Assembly: GCA_036583965.1 (NCBI GenBank)
Contig: JAZBQD010000030.1
Location: 81,348,800-81,412,799 of the forward strand
Direction of reading: 5' to 3'
Length of the DNA: 64,000 nucleotides
Source of the DNA: Prunella strophiata
Taxonomy: Eukaryota; Chordata; Aves; Passeriformes; Prunellidae
The notes beneath the pieces were generated by a model. The model had not been told where the DNA came from and did no database searches. It saw nothing but the letters and a program-made list of their open reading frames with translations. The translations under genes and the position numbers were made by a program. Positions 19,381 to 33,989 of this stretch are shown here, one piece after another (positions within the stretch are counted from its first letter, which is position 1; every line of letters starts with the position of its first letter).

Positions 19381-22300
19381 AATCTACTTAAAACAGAAAA
19401 GAATAGTCGTTTTATTTTGAGGAGGGGGACAGAAGGGCAGCTCATGAAGACATATATTGGCAGAGAAAGATTATATACAGCGCCTGCACGAGGCCACAAT
19501 GGAGACATTCTATGACCAGCAGCAGGCAGGGCTTCTCCCAGCAGCGTACAGAGGGGAGTTCTGCAGAGGTGCTTATGATAGGGATTATTGTAGGTGAGAC
19601 TTGGGGAGGTGGGAAGCCGGGGAACAGTAGCTCTAGGTAGGAGCGAAGTGGTGCAAACAAGTTATATGACAGCAATCCAATGTGCTTTTGAGGTCCTTTC
19701 TGAATGAGGTACTAAGGAGCTGGTGATGAAAACGACCTGATGTCTCCTCCTTTCCCTGCCCACTTTTCCTTCCCCTCTTTGGGGAGGAATGGGTTACTGG
19801 CTTTCTGTCTTATGAGGCTCCCAATCTCCCACTGTGCTCTCTGGCCCTCTGGGTGGGGGAGCCCTCTGAGAAGCAGCAAGGAAGGGTGCAGCTCCCTGGA
19901 GTTACCAGCTCCACAGCAAGACTGCCGTATTCCCACAAATATCCTCAACTTTCTGCAGAGCAAAATGATGCCAGCAAACCTGCCAGTGGGAGGAACCTTT
20001 ACATGGATGAGACACCTTCAGCTTTGCCTGAGTTCAGGTCATTCACCACAACACAGTCCCGTGTCTAGCACAAGGAAAGAAGAGTGGAAGTAGCAGAAAA
20101 GCCATACTCTGGCAGAGGAAAAAAGGTGTGATAAGTGATATTACAAACCTCATTTAATATGCTCATCTCTGGAACTGGATATAGAAACCTCTCTCCGATA
20201 CTTGCATCCCACTCCTGACTTCTCTATTGTTTCATTACTCCCAGAATATCCCATCCTTGTCGTTTACCCTTACACTGTGCCTGTGCTTCACCTTTGGCTT
20301 CTCTTAATGCCAGGCACTGCCTGTGAATGGGGCAGGACAGCCCTTGGGATCACCTACCATGCATGGTGGGTCATATGACATTTATGCTGATGGGGGTTTG
20401 CGTGGTACTGCTTTAAACAGGCTTTGAAAGAGTGAGGTTTATTTATTTTTTTTCCAATGACAAAAGCAATTTGAGGATTGCAGGCTTGTTTCTTAACATG
20501 ACCTCATTCTGAGTGAACTAGATTCTCCCACTAACCAGAGTGTGTTATACACAGCCAGGCTATGGCAAGATCTTCCAAGCTAATTGCCCACAAGCGTGCA
20601 GGCTTTCTGTGGATGAATTGGATTTAGAAATGCTTGAAGACTAGATTTGACTAGACTTAGAAACACAGGGAAAACTGAAACTCTGCCATGTGGTTTACGG
20701 CCACTTCAAAGCTTCCCCACGCTTGCCATGTGAAATCGACAAGTTTTGAAATGAAGGATTTAAGTGCTCCACTGCTGCTCGTGCTGTAAGGAGAGCAAAG
20801 GTGCAGGCAGGCACTTGGTCCTGGCCTGGAGGAGCTATCACCACTAGAACTTGGTTGATGGAAAGGGCCCTGGAAAGGTGCTCACTTCCAAGGAGCCCCC
20901 AGAGATGATGGTCCTGAGGTAATTGGGAAGTGGTGGGGTCTACCTCCAGCACCAGTGGAAAGAGTGATGCTGCTGGGCCTGCTGGCACCAGTAGAGCAAA
21001 AGTGAAATATTTTCCTTCCTCTGTTCAAAATGGGGGGTCCTTGGGTCTTATTTTCCCAGATGATAGTCTTTTTTTCTCAGCTGAACTTTCCCTTCACCCA
21101 CCCCTGAAGCAGGAAGTGCGCTGCCAGCGGTTGCCCAGGGTTCACTCACAAGGGCTCAGCGGCTCAACAGTAAAGATGTGGTTTTCAGAATGAGTTTGGT
21201 CTCCTGATATCAGCCCCAAGGAAATGGAGGCCCAGGGCTGACATCTGCAGATCCCTCTGCTGCACTGGGTCCTCATTTAATGCTGAGTGAGAAAAAACTG
21301 TGGGGAGCAAAAGCTTTAATGGCATAGTAATGCTGCTCTGTTTGGGGCAGGGGGTGAGAGTCACTGTTAGAGACAAGAGTATTTATTCTTTTTTTCCCTT
21401 GAAGAGAGGAATTCTGTCCTCGGCCTTGCTGTATAAGTAGGACATCAGCTACTGCACACCGAAATTGCAGCGTGCGCTCCCGTTTACACCCCTTGCTACA
21501 TGTCCACACACACAAATATTCACCCATTGACAAGGCTGTGGAGGTTTCTGGTTTTGTTTAAAAATTGGCTGCCTGCAGCCTCCCCTTAGTTCCTCTGGGT
21601 ATGCATGAGCAGCTGTGGAGAGCTGCAAGGCTAGCCAACAGACCTTGTAGCCCCCACAGATGTCAATTAGTTTCTCTCGGGCTTCCTTTGGATACACTCG
21701 GGTCTCGAGACCTCCATGTGCTGACTTATTTGTAAAGCATGAGTTATTCACTAACTCCGTGTTACTAATTAGAAGATTATCAGCTCTTGGTGGTTCGCTT
21801 GCCTGCTGCAGGGAGGGTCCAAGGAACCCTCGTACAGACCACGCTGGAGGAAAGCTTCGATTGATTACTGTGGTGGAACACTCCTGCTTTACGCATTAAG
21901 GAGCAACTGGAGGGATATGAAAGGTTTTGGAGACCCTGAGTGCCTTTCCAGGCTTGGGTAACCCAGAAAGCAGCTTGCTGCAGCTGCACCATGCTGGATT
22001 GGTGAGAGCTGGCTGGCTGCTGGTGGAGTCCAGCCCAGGTATGGGGGCCAAAGATTTCAGGAAAATATGCAACAAGCCCATGTTGGGCTGTAGGAGGGGG
22101 GAAAAGCCTGCATAAGCTCTTCTGGCAGCTAGGAAAAGACAAGGAGTTGGGTCCTAAAAGTGCAAGGAGGAAGAGAACAGTTAAATACATTGCCTCTAGA
22201 CACTGCAGCTTTTTAAACTAGTTAAACTGACTGCACTCCTCTGGGAATTCGTTTTAGAGGAGGCAAAATTGAGTGCATCTTTAATTTGCCTAATTTTCCT

Positions 22301-24985
22301 CATCCTATGTATTTTTGGATCCTCCCTGTGCTAATGAATCCTTGCTGCGTTCACGGGGAGTGAAACTTGTTAATATTAGCAGAGGTCACCATGGCCTTTC
22401 TGCGAGCCATCAGTGTCCTTCCCGTGACTCGACCACGCGCTCACCAGGGTCATGCCGGGGAAGGAGGAGGGTCAGCTCAGCCTGCCTGAAGTTTAACCAC
22501 TTGCCTTTGATAGAAGGCACACTTTGATCTAAGGTGTGGCATGAAGGGCAATATATAGTTAATATTTATAAGCTTATGTACAGAAAAAAAAAAAAAAAGA
22601 AATAAAGGAGGCAGTAACAGGAAAGTCTTGGTGCAGATAAAAGCCACCAGTGTAAATTAGGAGACGAATCTGGGAACAAAAGAGGGTTTGGTGATGCTGC
22701 TGCTGATGTTCCAGAATATCTGGGGTTTGTGAACTGTGACCATGCCAGGGATTTCTTGTGTGCAGTTAGGTCACGTCTTCATCTTTGTCTGCCTCAGTTT
22801 CCCACCAGCAGTGTGGGAATTAAATAGAACATTTTGTCTTCTCCTAATTTGTCTGCATTATCTACACAATCTAAAAAGTTTAGGGCATTGCTTCTATTTT
22901 TGTTGTGTCTACTGCTCAGCAGTTTCATGTTCCTTGGGATCCTTAGGCATTTTCCACAACACAGATAATAAGTTTAACAGGTTTCTCTCTCTCTCCCTCT
23001 CTCTCTCTCTCTATTTTTTTATTTTTTTTTTCATGCCTTTGGCCACAGAGCTCTCATCGTATCTTGTTCTCATACGCCAAATGCAGGAAAGTATCTTCAG
23101 AGCATCTCTGTGGGATCTCTGCTCCTCACTGAACAAGGTCCTGCCAGATTACAAGGAAATGATGCTTAGTAATTGCAGCTGTCCAATAGACTGATCCATC
23201 ACATCTGTTCTGCTTGCCAGATGAGTCCAGACCACCAGTGACCCAAAAATAGCTGCTCTTCTTAAGACCGCTCTGAAAAGCAGAGGGGTTCCTGCGATTT
23301 TTAAAAGGATGAATCACAAATTGTGGACCCATGTGGGATGTAAACTCCATGCTTGCACGATGAAGATGCACAAATCCTTCAGTGGCAGTGGCTGGGAAGA
23401 GCAAAGCCCCTTTAAAAGTGGCTCAGTCATTTATGTGTCTCTATTCCCTCCTCTAATTTGAGACAATGTGTTCAGATTTCAAACTGTGGTGTGTGTAGTC
23501 AATTCGTGTTGTCTTCAACCCTAATAAGTTAAATACTGTGCTCTTCAAAAAGTCATGTCCCTCATATCTCATAAATCACCAAAAGGTGAGTCACCTCAAA
23601 TTAGAGAGTACATTCAAGAGGGTAGGTTTAAGTAATTAGTTGGGTTTTTTTTTCCCCATTACAGGATATGATCAGATTAAATCTGGCAGACCTAGCTGGA
23701 ACTGTTTTAAAAGTTACCATCACCAGCTGCTTATTGCTGTTCCTCTGCCAGAGGTTACCTCCATCCCCCACATGCAGAAAGAGCAGTGTGAACATAGACC
23801 TCATCCACTGATATGCAGGAATGTCTTGCTTTCCCTTCTTGTGCCTGCATAGCAGGGTATGCAGGGAATAGGTGTTGAGGTCTACTATATGCATAATTTG
23901 GACCATCAAATGCATGTGTACTACTACTATTTGGGACTACTAATTCCTACTTTTTTATGAATAGGTGAAAAAATTCCATTGGAGTGTTCTGAATAATTTT
24001 CCCTGTTCAGGTTTTGATATAATAGCTCATGTGATTGTTTTTCCAGAAGTCCACAGACTGCAATTAATTTTAAACACAACTTACTAGTAATAACAGCAAA
24101 CATGGTTGTATTTTTTGTCCCTTACTTTCTAGAATATTTTAAAGTATTTTTTTTATCATTGTTGTTTTGTTTTCCCATAGGCAAATATTCAGGATCTGTG
24201 GACACAGATTTTCATGCTGCTTGAGGGAGGAGATATAAAAATGATACTTTCCTTTAGAGAATTACAATGTGAATGACAGAGAAGAAAAATCCCTTTGTGG
24301 TCTATTTGTGCATTACCAGGCAACTATTTTTCTATGCTTCAAAATCCTTCATGTTCAGATGCATCCTTCTTTTATAATAGATAGATTGGATGAAATGCCA
24401 AATACAATTGAGAACAATTCCTATTACTTCTCAAGTGATTATAATATAAAATAGACCCAATGGGAGAAAAATTGTGTATATTTGCTAATTCCTGTGTTAT
24501 AGTTAAAGAAAGTTTTTGGCAGGGGTTATTGAACAGGTATTTCCCTAACATTGCTTTGTTGTTGAGGGGTTTTTTTTTAGACAATTGATCAGTAACTAAG
24601 GCTCAACAGTAGCAGTTTTTTTCTCCAAAGGAGATGTGTGATTACAAACTGGTGACTTCCTGTGATTTGCCTGCTTGCCAAGGTGAAGAAATCAGAGTCA
24701 GGTCATGCTACTGAAAGCTATTCTCATAATAAAGAATAGCAAAAGAAATTACTTTTCAAAATTATTATCAAAAGTCACAAAATTTGTTTTCCAAGGAAAA
24801 CTATTTAGAGGACTGATAGCAATGCTTTCTCAGTTTATTAAGATTACACTTTTACAAATAATATATGATACAGCTTCCTTAAACTGTACCTACCCTTTTC
24901 TTAGTGCAAGTATATAGTACAGGGGGAAAGAACAACACTCATAGGAATTGCATGACACATACATGTTGTAAATATAAGTGGATAA
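19380..24985. other. Intergenic, no gene recognised
   Basis: AT-rich to moderate-GC non-coding DNA. Visible items are a (CT)n repeat at 22985-23010 and a short A run at 22586-22599. Short open frames on both strands have no conserved domain or splice partners that I can see. Confidence 0.6.
22985..23010 (+). repeat. (CT)n microsatellite
   Basis: Interrupted CT repeat (one TCCCT interruption) followed by T-rich sequence. Confidence 0.85.
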
Positions 24986-24989
24986 GTTT

Positions 24990-25066
24990 CAGAGCTGACC
25001 CCATTTAAAGCAGGACTGGGTGGCATACTGAGGTCCTTTTCTACTTGAATTATCCTATGATTCTAG
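24990..25066 (+). mobile_element. CR1-type LINE 3'-end fragment
   Basis: The stretch has the order typical of the avian CR1 3' tail: TTAAAGCAGGACTGG, then GAGGTCCTTTTCTACTTGAATT, then the terminal TCCTATGATTCTA. It is short and diverged, so a very old 5'-truncated copy in plus orientation. Recognised from memory of the CR1 consensus. Confidence 0.6.
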
Positions 25067-28000
25067 AAATCACAGCTCAAAATCATGCTTTTGATGCACA
25101 TGTGGGCCATAAATTCCCAGTGTAAAATTTGAAGGCGTGGTGTTACCAGTGCCCTCATGCTAGAGCAGCAGACTACACTCTGTCCTGGAGTGACACACTC
25201 CTGGTGTCAGTGGGAAATGAATTTAGATGCATCACCACACATGAAACACTTAGTAATTGCCTGCCTTCTTCACTAGGTGTTTTCAAAGGCCTGACCTTGG
25301 GAGTTAATTTCCTGGGTTCACATACCAATCTCCACGTTTGCGTTTAGGAGTTCAAGCTCAGAGTCTGGACAGACATCCACACTGCTGCACGTGCCACCAC
25401 ACTTTAATCTGTCATTTTTGAGGCTGCTGTCACTGCCTCACTCCCATGCCCAGGGGTAGGAGAAGGTCCCTCAAAGGGTTGGTTCAGAGCATCTAATTAA
25501 GGGTCTTTTCTCAATCTCTCCCTAACAGACAATATCTTCATGCAGAAAGGCTACAGCTCTCAGCCTACTAATGTCAGTACTTAAATTAGGTATCTACTAT
25601 AGCCCATAAAAACAGTTCTACCCCCTCCAGTCATAATCCCCTCCTCCTCTCTGCTCCCAAAGAAGAGGAATGCTGCATCCAGGGACTGCCAGACTTTTGT
25701 GCAGACCAGTGCTAATCACATAAATCTGATGACTGTGGGACACCACTGGAATCTTTGCACCAGGAGCTGAGTTGGTGCACAACAATGTGACTATGCATAG
25801 ACCAAACTAAAGTCCCCAGAATGCAGATGATGTGGGTGTTGGGTTCCCAACACTATTTTGTTCCCAATACTATTTTAGTTTTATCCCATCTCCTGCTGGT
25901 ATGGGCTACTTGCCAGCATGGACATCACCAGGATACATTTCCCTGTTGTGTTAATACAGCTCCCTCTGTCATTTCCCTGGAAACAGACAAAAATGAAGTG
26001 CTTCCCCAGAGTTTCTGCATGAAGTACTGAAATCTGAATCAGTTATCCCTCATCAAACTGAAGAAATATAATTTTTTATTCAGACATTCTGCTCCTTACA
26101 ACCACACTTGCCCTGGCTTGCAATGAGTCCAATGAGCAGTGTTGTGCTAAAGGCAATTGACAACAACCAATAGTGGTCCATGGTATAAAAATGAACTAAT
26201 TCTCCACTATATGAAGTAGACAGAGGATGCCAGATAGGAGCAAAGCTTTCTTACCCCAAAGCAAGGTACGGTGTTACTTTGAACTCCTTAAAAGCTTGTG
26301 GAGAGATATCATATGTAGAAAGAGCTAACACTTGAGAATTTAGATAACAATAAATTAACAACATTTATTCTTTGCCAATACAACATCCACACAAAAGGGG
26401 CAATTGCACTAATAACTGCTTTATTTGATAGTATCAAGGTGGTGACTCTATGGACAAGAGTTAATAAAAGATATCACGAGCAGATCGTCTAGGCCAAACA
26501 CACTCAGAGTTCTTCCACTGATGACAAACACTTGTTATATTTAAGTTTCCTTTTTGTAAAGAGAAGAAGAGACCATCAAGGACATTCAGTCTGTCTTTAA
26601 ACATGTGAAAATAAGCCAGCCTTGTTATTGATAGGGCTGCAAACCCTCATTCAAAAGCCTTCAGTAGTCAAGGCAAGAGAAAAGTCCATCAAACAAGCAG
26701 ACAGACTGGAGCAGATTCACTGATTGTCAGATAGCTGCTCCCAGCACAGTCAACAGAGAGATGTGAGAGTTAAAAACTTGAAAGAAGGAATAGGATCTCC
26801 TATAGAAATAATTCCTGGGGACCATCACAGTCTCCTTGAGGTCTCTGTAATCCTGAATTTGTAGAAATCTATAACAGAAATACTAAAATCAGCCTGAATG
26901 GAGATGATTTAATGTGGGAACACTAGATAAAAGAAAATGTGGAAGGGACATGTGGCCTTGGCACCTAGCAGGTCATTAAAATTGTGCCAGACCTACATGC
27001 AGCTTCTCAGTTTCAAAAAACAAGGGAGAGCAAAACAAAAGGGCAACAGAAGCTCTGGAGCTTCAAAGCAGTCAGAAGAAGAGGTTAAATGAGAGAATAA
27101 ATCTCATTTATGCCAGAGGTGGGATACAAAGGCAGAAGAGAGGAAAGAGAGTAATCATTGAAAACCCCTAGAAGTGGGTACATGAAAAACCAGAACATTA
27201 CAACTCCAAAACACGAAGAGATGTAAAGAGGAAGATACATCGGGCTGTACCTCTTGTCTTGTATGTTACAGAATCAGTAATCTGGAAACAATGGCTGGGT
27301 TGTGTGGACAGGCTCAGGGTATGGGAGTGTGTGGGTGTGAGAGCACAGGGCAGGCAGACTAGCTCTGCTGTAAAATAAAATTACCTTTCCTTCCTATAAG
27401 AGCTCACCCTGAGCTCTGCTGCATTGTTACTGCAAGGACTTCAATAGTGTACCACCTTAATTAACAGAAAAGGGAACAAACAGACCCAAATTTGACCAAA
27501 ACAGGAATTTTAAAAAGAAGTTTTTTCAGGTTCCTGCATCCCACAGAAAGTAGCATCTAAAGGATGGAAGCAACAGCTGTGGTCAAAGCCAAAGCCAAAT
27601 CAGGCATTTCTTCACTCCTAGCAGCAACATGCTGCAAAATTAAAAGGCTGATTAATGAAGATGACATTACAATAGGCAGCCCTTACAACTCCTACATAAT
27701 TCAATGGGTATGTTGGGGTACAGGTGTTGATAGCTTAAACACACACTGACATGGAGAGTGCTGAAGCGATAGTGGAAAGAGGCATTTATAAATGATGGGA
27801 ACAAGCCATTTCAACAGAGCAGCTCTCCACTGGAGCAGAAAATGCAGAGCCACAGACAGCCAGTGATACACTGGTGCTAAAGGTGATGGGAGCCAGAAGA
27901 GACTTAGCTCAATATCTGAGGAGGCTTTAGACCATCAGCATGGCTTCAGGCAGCCAGAGCTTCCAGGGCCAGGGGTGAGCACTCAGTGCTCAGGGACCTG

Positions 28001-31000
28001 CAGATGCTGGCATTCAGATTTTGAACCTTCTGCACAATTGGCCTCTGTCAGGGACAAAGAAGGCTATGCACCAGAGGTGTTTCTGGCTCCCACTGCTCTG
28101 CTCAACTCCAGAATGCCTTGTTTTTCATGCAGTTTTCCTTGCATATTCATTTTTTTTTTTTCGAATTTAACCTTAATAGAGATTTGTTTTGACTATCGGG
28201 AGACGGGGAGTAAGCTCAAGCAGATGCATGGGGATTAACTGAAGCTTCCAATATGGTTGGTTGTATATGGGTATGTTAAAAAAAGGGAAAAAGAAAGAAA
28301 TTGAAAAAAAATGCAATACAGTGAATGTTTTAGTCTTGGGCCATATGTCCTTAACAACTCTCTTTTGCACAAGTTATTGGAAGCAGTCTGGACAAAAGAG
28401 TTTGAAACTACTGAACCTGATAGTGAAACAAATGAGACCTAGAAATGGAATAAGTACATACATTTTTAATATTTGTCTGTAATCTTTTTGTTCTTGTAAT
28501 TCACCAGTAAGTAATTCTCTTTTTTGTTTTTAAAAAGGTATTTAAATTTTCAACAAAGACCACCTGTAATATGGTTCTGAAATGTTTCATTGGTCTTAGA
28601 AATCCTTAGATGGCTGATATAAACTATGTGGTTGAAAAGTGTCTGATAATGATTTAAAAGCATAAATAAGGCAGGAGAGTTTGGCTTTGGTGTTTTGTGT
28701 GTGTGTGTTTGTTTATTTAGGTCTCTTCTTACAAAACTCACCTTTTCAGTACCCTCTTTTTCTACAGGTTTCCCGTTATTTGAGCAAATGTCATCCACAG
28801 CCCCCCATTCACTTTGCAGCATTTCCCCGTGTGAATGTGTTTTTACAAAGCTTCCAGGGTTCCACACCTTTCCAACTGCTCATTTGGGGGAAATAAAAGC
28901 CCTAGCTATTTGAACAATAGCAAAAGCCACAGACTTAAATTTATGTGAGAGAGGTGTGACAAATAAACAAGCAAAACTCCTCTTTTGAGTGCCCAGAAAA
29001 AGGTGTAACAGAAATAAATGGAACTACTCCACATACAGACTCCTTCAGGAGGCCACAGGCTGATCCCCAAATGGTTAGACTAACCCCTGGTTATTCTGGA
29101 ACATGCCACCCTGGTATAAAGTCTTAATAATGGTGAGTTCAGGAAATCTGCAGCCATTTTTATAGCATGGACTTTTCCTCCCAACACGTGGCTGATTGAT
29201 AACACCCAGTGGCAGCAGCAGGGCCTGGGCGTGGGGACCGCACACACAGCTCTGCTCAATATTGAGGATGTTGTCCTCAATCCCTGGTTGTTCCCTGAGC
29301 ATGGCAGAGCTGTGTTTCAACTCACAGTCCCTGGTTACTACTGTCTGTCACCTGTCACCTGAATTCAGCGTGCCCAGCAGGCAGGTTGACCCAGCACACT
29401 GACACAGCATGTCCACTTCTCAGCCATGTACTGTATGTAAAGTATAAACTATCAAAGTCTCCCAGTGGGGAAAACCCAAGGAGCCCCATGCCACATAATG
29501 GAACCAGGAAGAGGAAATTATTACATAAAATGTTAGGCTGTTTATTTTGCCTGAGCTGAGTGAAACATAAAGAGTAAATTGAGAATGTAGCTGATGAAAA
29601 GTGAAGTTGATTTTAAATTAAATGTATAAATTAATCACATTTTAAAACATAATGTTGAAGGTATTGGGTAATGAGACATAGAACTGCATTCACATCACTT
29701 AGGTTTACTTATCTAAAAGTTAGGTGACCAGTTAAAGCTGGTGGTGTGGGGTTCCTCTCGTATACTGCATAAAGAGACTACTGCCTCAAGGGGGAAATTT
29801 GTTCTGTTTCATTTGTATCTCCTGTGTCAGTCCATGCTGCATGCCCCAGAGGGATACCTCCTTTTCACTTTCTGAAGGGCTTTCTTTGTCAAGTCCAGAA
29901 GAATCCCAAGCAGATCTCTGAGTCATGCTTAACTCTAAAACAAGATGAGTCTTACCCTCCTATGTGCTACTATGGACTAAAGAGTTATTGCTGTCATCTT
30001 CATAATTTTGTAGAAGTAGCTATAAGACAGTTTTATTCTGGTAAGGATGAGCATAACTGTGGCACATGCTCTACTGACAATGACATCCCACAGTTTGGAA
30101 ACAAACCCTTTCAGTTCTTATAATAGGTGCAAAAATTCCCATTGCCTCCTACTGGACTGAATAAGACTACTCATGCATGTTATCAGTCTCTATACTTCTA
30201 ACTGCTTCTGCATTATTCATACACAGCTTACTAGCTATACATGGACATATTAAAAAAATTATTGCATTTGCATACCTTTGCATTTAAGTGTCTCAGAATG
30301 TGAAAAATATAAAGACAGCTTGCACAGTATGGACAAGTAGTTTATAATTTGAGGATATCAAAAAGGCAGGGTAATTTTTCTTGTGTTTTTAAATAACAGC
30401 TGTTTCACTGTCTGTGTGGCTTTATCTACCAACTAGATTGTCCTGTCAGATATCACTGAAAGGACATCAGCTTTACTTATGCCATCTTTTGCTACAGCCA
30501 TGGTTTACAATAAGGAAAATATTAAGGTGTGTGGCTCATTTAATCAGCAATTTTGCAAGTGTTTTACTTATGTCAACAAAGAACAAATTGTTTTTAGCGT
30601 CTGGTATCTAGAATGCAGTGTGCAGCATAAATTATTCAAATCAAAGCAACATAAATCTTTGTACAGCAAAGGCGAAGCCTCAGAATTCATCGGTGTGTGT
30701 TACAGCTTAGGATAGGACAATGACCTCTAATCAAAACTCCTCAGTACAGTGCCTACACTTAAGATGCCAACTTGCCACTAAGGACCTGATTATCTATAAA
30801 TTTATGGGAAGCTGCAATAACTGGTGTTTGCCTCCTGATAATGTTTTCTGACACACATCAGGAGATTCAGCTGATCTGTGTTAGAGATTATTGTACAGAA
30901 TCTGCAGTTTATTCGGGCAATGAGTAGACAGAAGGTCCATTTGAGACCTTTAGCTATAGACAAGCACATAAGGAAAACTGTTTCCATAGAAACATGCCCC

Positions 31001-33915
31001 ACAGCTGTAGTTAGTATAGGAAAAACAGTTTTATGATTATTTCAATGAAGTTCTACCTTTTGTTTTCAGTGCAAGATGTATACAATGGTCTGTTTCATAG
31101 TGTGATCTCACTGTAGCTAAGGTCTTACATGAGAAATTCACCCCGAAGAGAAAGACACTACCTTTCCTTTATGTGCTCCTATGAGTTTTATTAGATTGTG
31201 TGGACAGTGTCCACAGAAGAATGATTTTTATATAAAACAGTATTGCTTTTTAGAATTTATTCTCAGTACAATAAATACTTACTTTTACATGAACTCAAAA
31301 AAAAATTGTAAATAAAATTCTCAGATAAAAACAAAAGGACCAGATAAGCATCCAACAAATCCAGGGGAGAGATGTCCAGCAATTCCAGGGAGGAATGAGT
31401 CAGGGCTGAAAGAGAGCTATAGGAAAACAGAGGATGGGCATGAGTAATTTGCTAACACGGTTTGGCAATGTCTTCTTTCCATTCGGGTAATTTCTGATTT
31501 AGATGGAAAATTTCCAAACAGTCCCCTGGAAATTACAAGATTGGTGCATGTACAAACTAGTTAATCCAAGACACTTTTAAGAGAGCTCTTGGTTCTGCTT
31601 CTTTGCTTGTTTGCAAAAGCACATGGCAGAATCCATCTTGTAGGTGGTAAGCAGACAGACCTGCACACCTAGTGGAGATTTTTCTCCCTTTCATTTCAAA
31701 AGTGTCAACAAGGCTGAAAATTTTCCCTTCCTGCCTGGCAGAAGCATGGACTTTATTAGCTGCTTCTGTGTACATATGCAAAGTGTAGAGTAATGTGACA
31801 CTTGGATATTTTCTTAATGAGTTAGAAATTAGCAGAATTGCACCAAGTCACATGACAGACTGGGAAGTGCATGACTAGGAGCTGGATTTTGTGCATAAGT
31901 GAACAAGCCCAGTAAACAAGAATTCAGCACTGAATGTGTTGAAATCTGTTGCCATGTCAGCTGTGGCACAGGTTTGGTGTGCTTATTGTAATGAGTGGTT
32001 ATTTTGTTTATTCTGTCAGTGCCAAATAGGATTGAAATCACATCCTCCTGGAAAAATTTTGTTTGTGGACTTCATATCCAAGCAAAATCAGGGCAAGTTG
32101 AACAGATCCGTCCTAATGTCTTTGAAAGGCATATTTTCCAGAAACCACGTTCTGTACAGTGAAGGAAGACAGAGCCAGATGCAAAATATTTGGATGATAG
32201 GACATAATAACTTACAGAGCAGGAGGAGAGGTCCTTAAATTAGATATTATCCCACATACTGCATAAAGGAGCTGTGTTTCAGGGGCTCCATCTGCCCACC
32301 AATGCTCTTGTATGATCCTGAGTGTTAAAGTTACAGGCTTAAGTTAGAGCTTAAAAGTGGATGTTGTCAGTACACCTAAATGACTCAGTCCTTCTTTAGA
32401 AGTGATGTCTGACAACCCACCAGCTAAATAAAACTTATGTTTATAAATCTCAGGCAACGGATGGAAAAGCTGCTTTTGTGGAACCCATACCATTTCTGCC
32501 ATTTTAGGCAAGTAACTTCAAAATCTATGTTGATTAATGGTAAGAAGAGGCAAGAGGTGGCTTTATAATTGCTGATTGTACAAGATCCCACAATGGCACT
32601 ACAGAAAAAGGAAAAAAGAAATAATTGTGTAACATTTTGTGCACTATTTTAGCAATAACATAGTCAGATCATACCAGTATAAATTGGTTTGGCTACAGAG
32701 GATTTGAAAAAGCACTTTAATAAAAAATAACTTAATAATCCACAATTCACATATACCAGACCAAAAAAAAAAAATTCTACTCCCACATGCCTCCAAAGCA
32801 CATCCAAAGAAAAAATTCTTTCCAAAACAGGAATAACTAGCTTAGTAATTTTCTTTTTAAGTTTGCAATATGAACCATCTTGGCTTCCCAACAACTGCAG
32901 CAAGGCTTCAAGAAGATTTTCCTCATAGCATTTAATTTGTTAATAGGATTTGCATGCACCCTTCCAAAGAAATATCAAAATGTATCATTGTTCATGATGT
33001 CCAGACAAGGGGAAGAATATTTGTGTCATACAAAATCTATCCATGTTTTCCCCACTGAGAAATAATTACATGTTCAAAACTTAGAGAGGTGGAAGAGTCA
33101 GCTCAGATTCCACCTAAGTCTGTAGGATTAATCTCCATGTCAATTCTAATGGTACAAAAGATCTGAGAGTAATTTCCTCTTCTGCCTTGTGGTATACCAG
33201 ATTGCAGAAGATTGCATGTATTATTTTAAGGTTCTCCAGAGAAAATTTCCCTGGGCTTCCCTACAAGGACTTTCAACCACAGTACAGTTTTTAAGGGGAA
33301 AAGCACTGGAAGAAACAGAAACCAAGAACTTAAGGAGTATAGGAAGCAAGTTTCAGAGCAGGCAGAGGTGATACAAGAGGGAGCAAATTCATCACAGTAT
33401 CTGAAAATGACAGAGGAAATTTTGGACTGATTAAAGGAAAAAGCAAAATTACCACTGACTATTCCAGGAGAAAAAATTGTGCTGCAAGGGAGAACTGTCA
33501 ATAAAATCAGGAGTTTGAGTTACATCAGCAAGCTGACTTGCCACATTTTCATATGAACTTGAGTGCCACAAGCTGATAGTGGTAGATACACAGAAGGCTG
33601 CTGCAGTGGAAAGGGTCAATGTAAACAACTATTGCTGGTGGCAGAATCACCAAATACAAATATTTTGATAAATATGAAAACAGAAATAGTTTTAACGTGG
33701 AGATTCTGAGTGAAGGCAAGGCATAATCTTCAGTCCTCACTGTAAGCTGACAGGACTGCAGGAGCTGCAGGGTAATGTTTCAAAGAGACCCACCCTGCTT
33801 AGGAGCCTCAGCCATTGGTCTGGGCATGGCTGAACCTTTTGTTCAGTGCAGAGGAGCCAGACACACAGCTCCAGCCTCTCCAGCCTAAATAACTGCCCTG
33901 TCACAACAGAAATAT
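25067..33915. other. Intergenic desert, no gene recognised
   Basis: Nearly 9 kb of AT-rich DNA with only short open frames on both strands, no splice-consistent exon sets, no tRNA-like box A/B pair that I noticed, and only tiny simple repeats (TG run near 28697, T run near 28149). Old unrecognised repeats may be hidden here. Confidence 0.6.
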
Positions 33916-33919
33916 CTCT

Positions 33920-33981
33920 GGGGGAGGATCATGGGGGGACATTTTGTTTTGGGGGAGGATCATGGGGGGACATTTTGCCTT
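33920..33981 (+). repeat. Perfect tandem duplication of a 31-nt unit
   Basis: The G5AGGATCATG6ACATTTTG block at 33920-33950 is repeated at 33951-33981 with differences only at the very end. Near-identity indicates a recent duplication. Confidence 0.92.
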
Positions 33982-33989
33982 CTTTGTTT

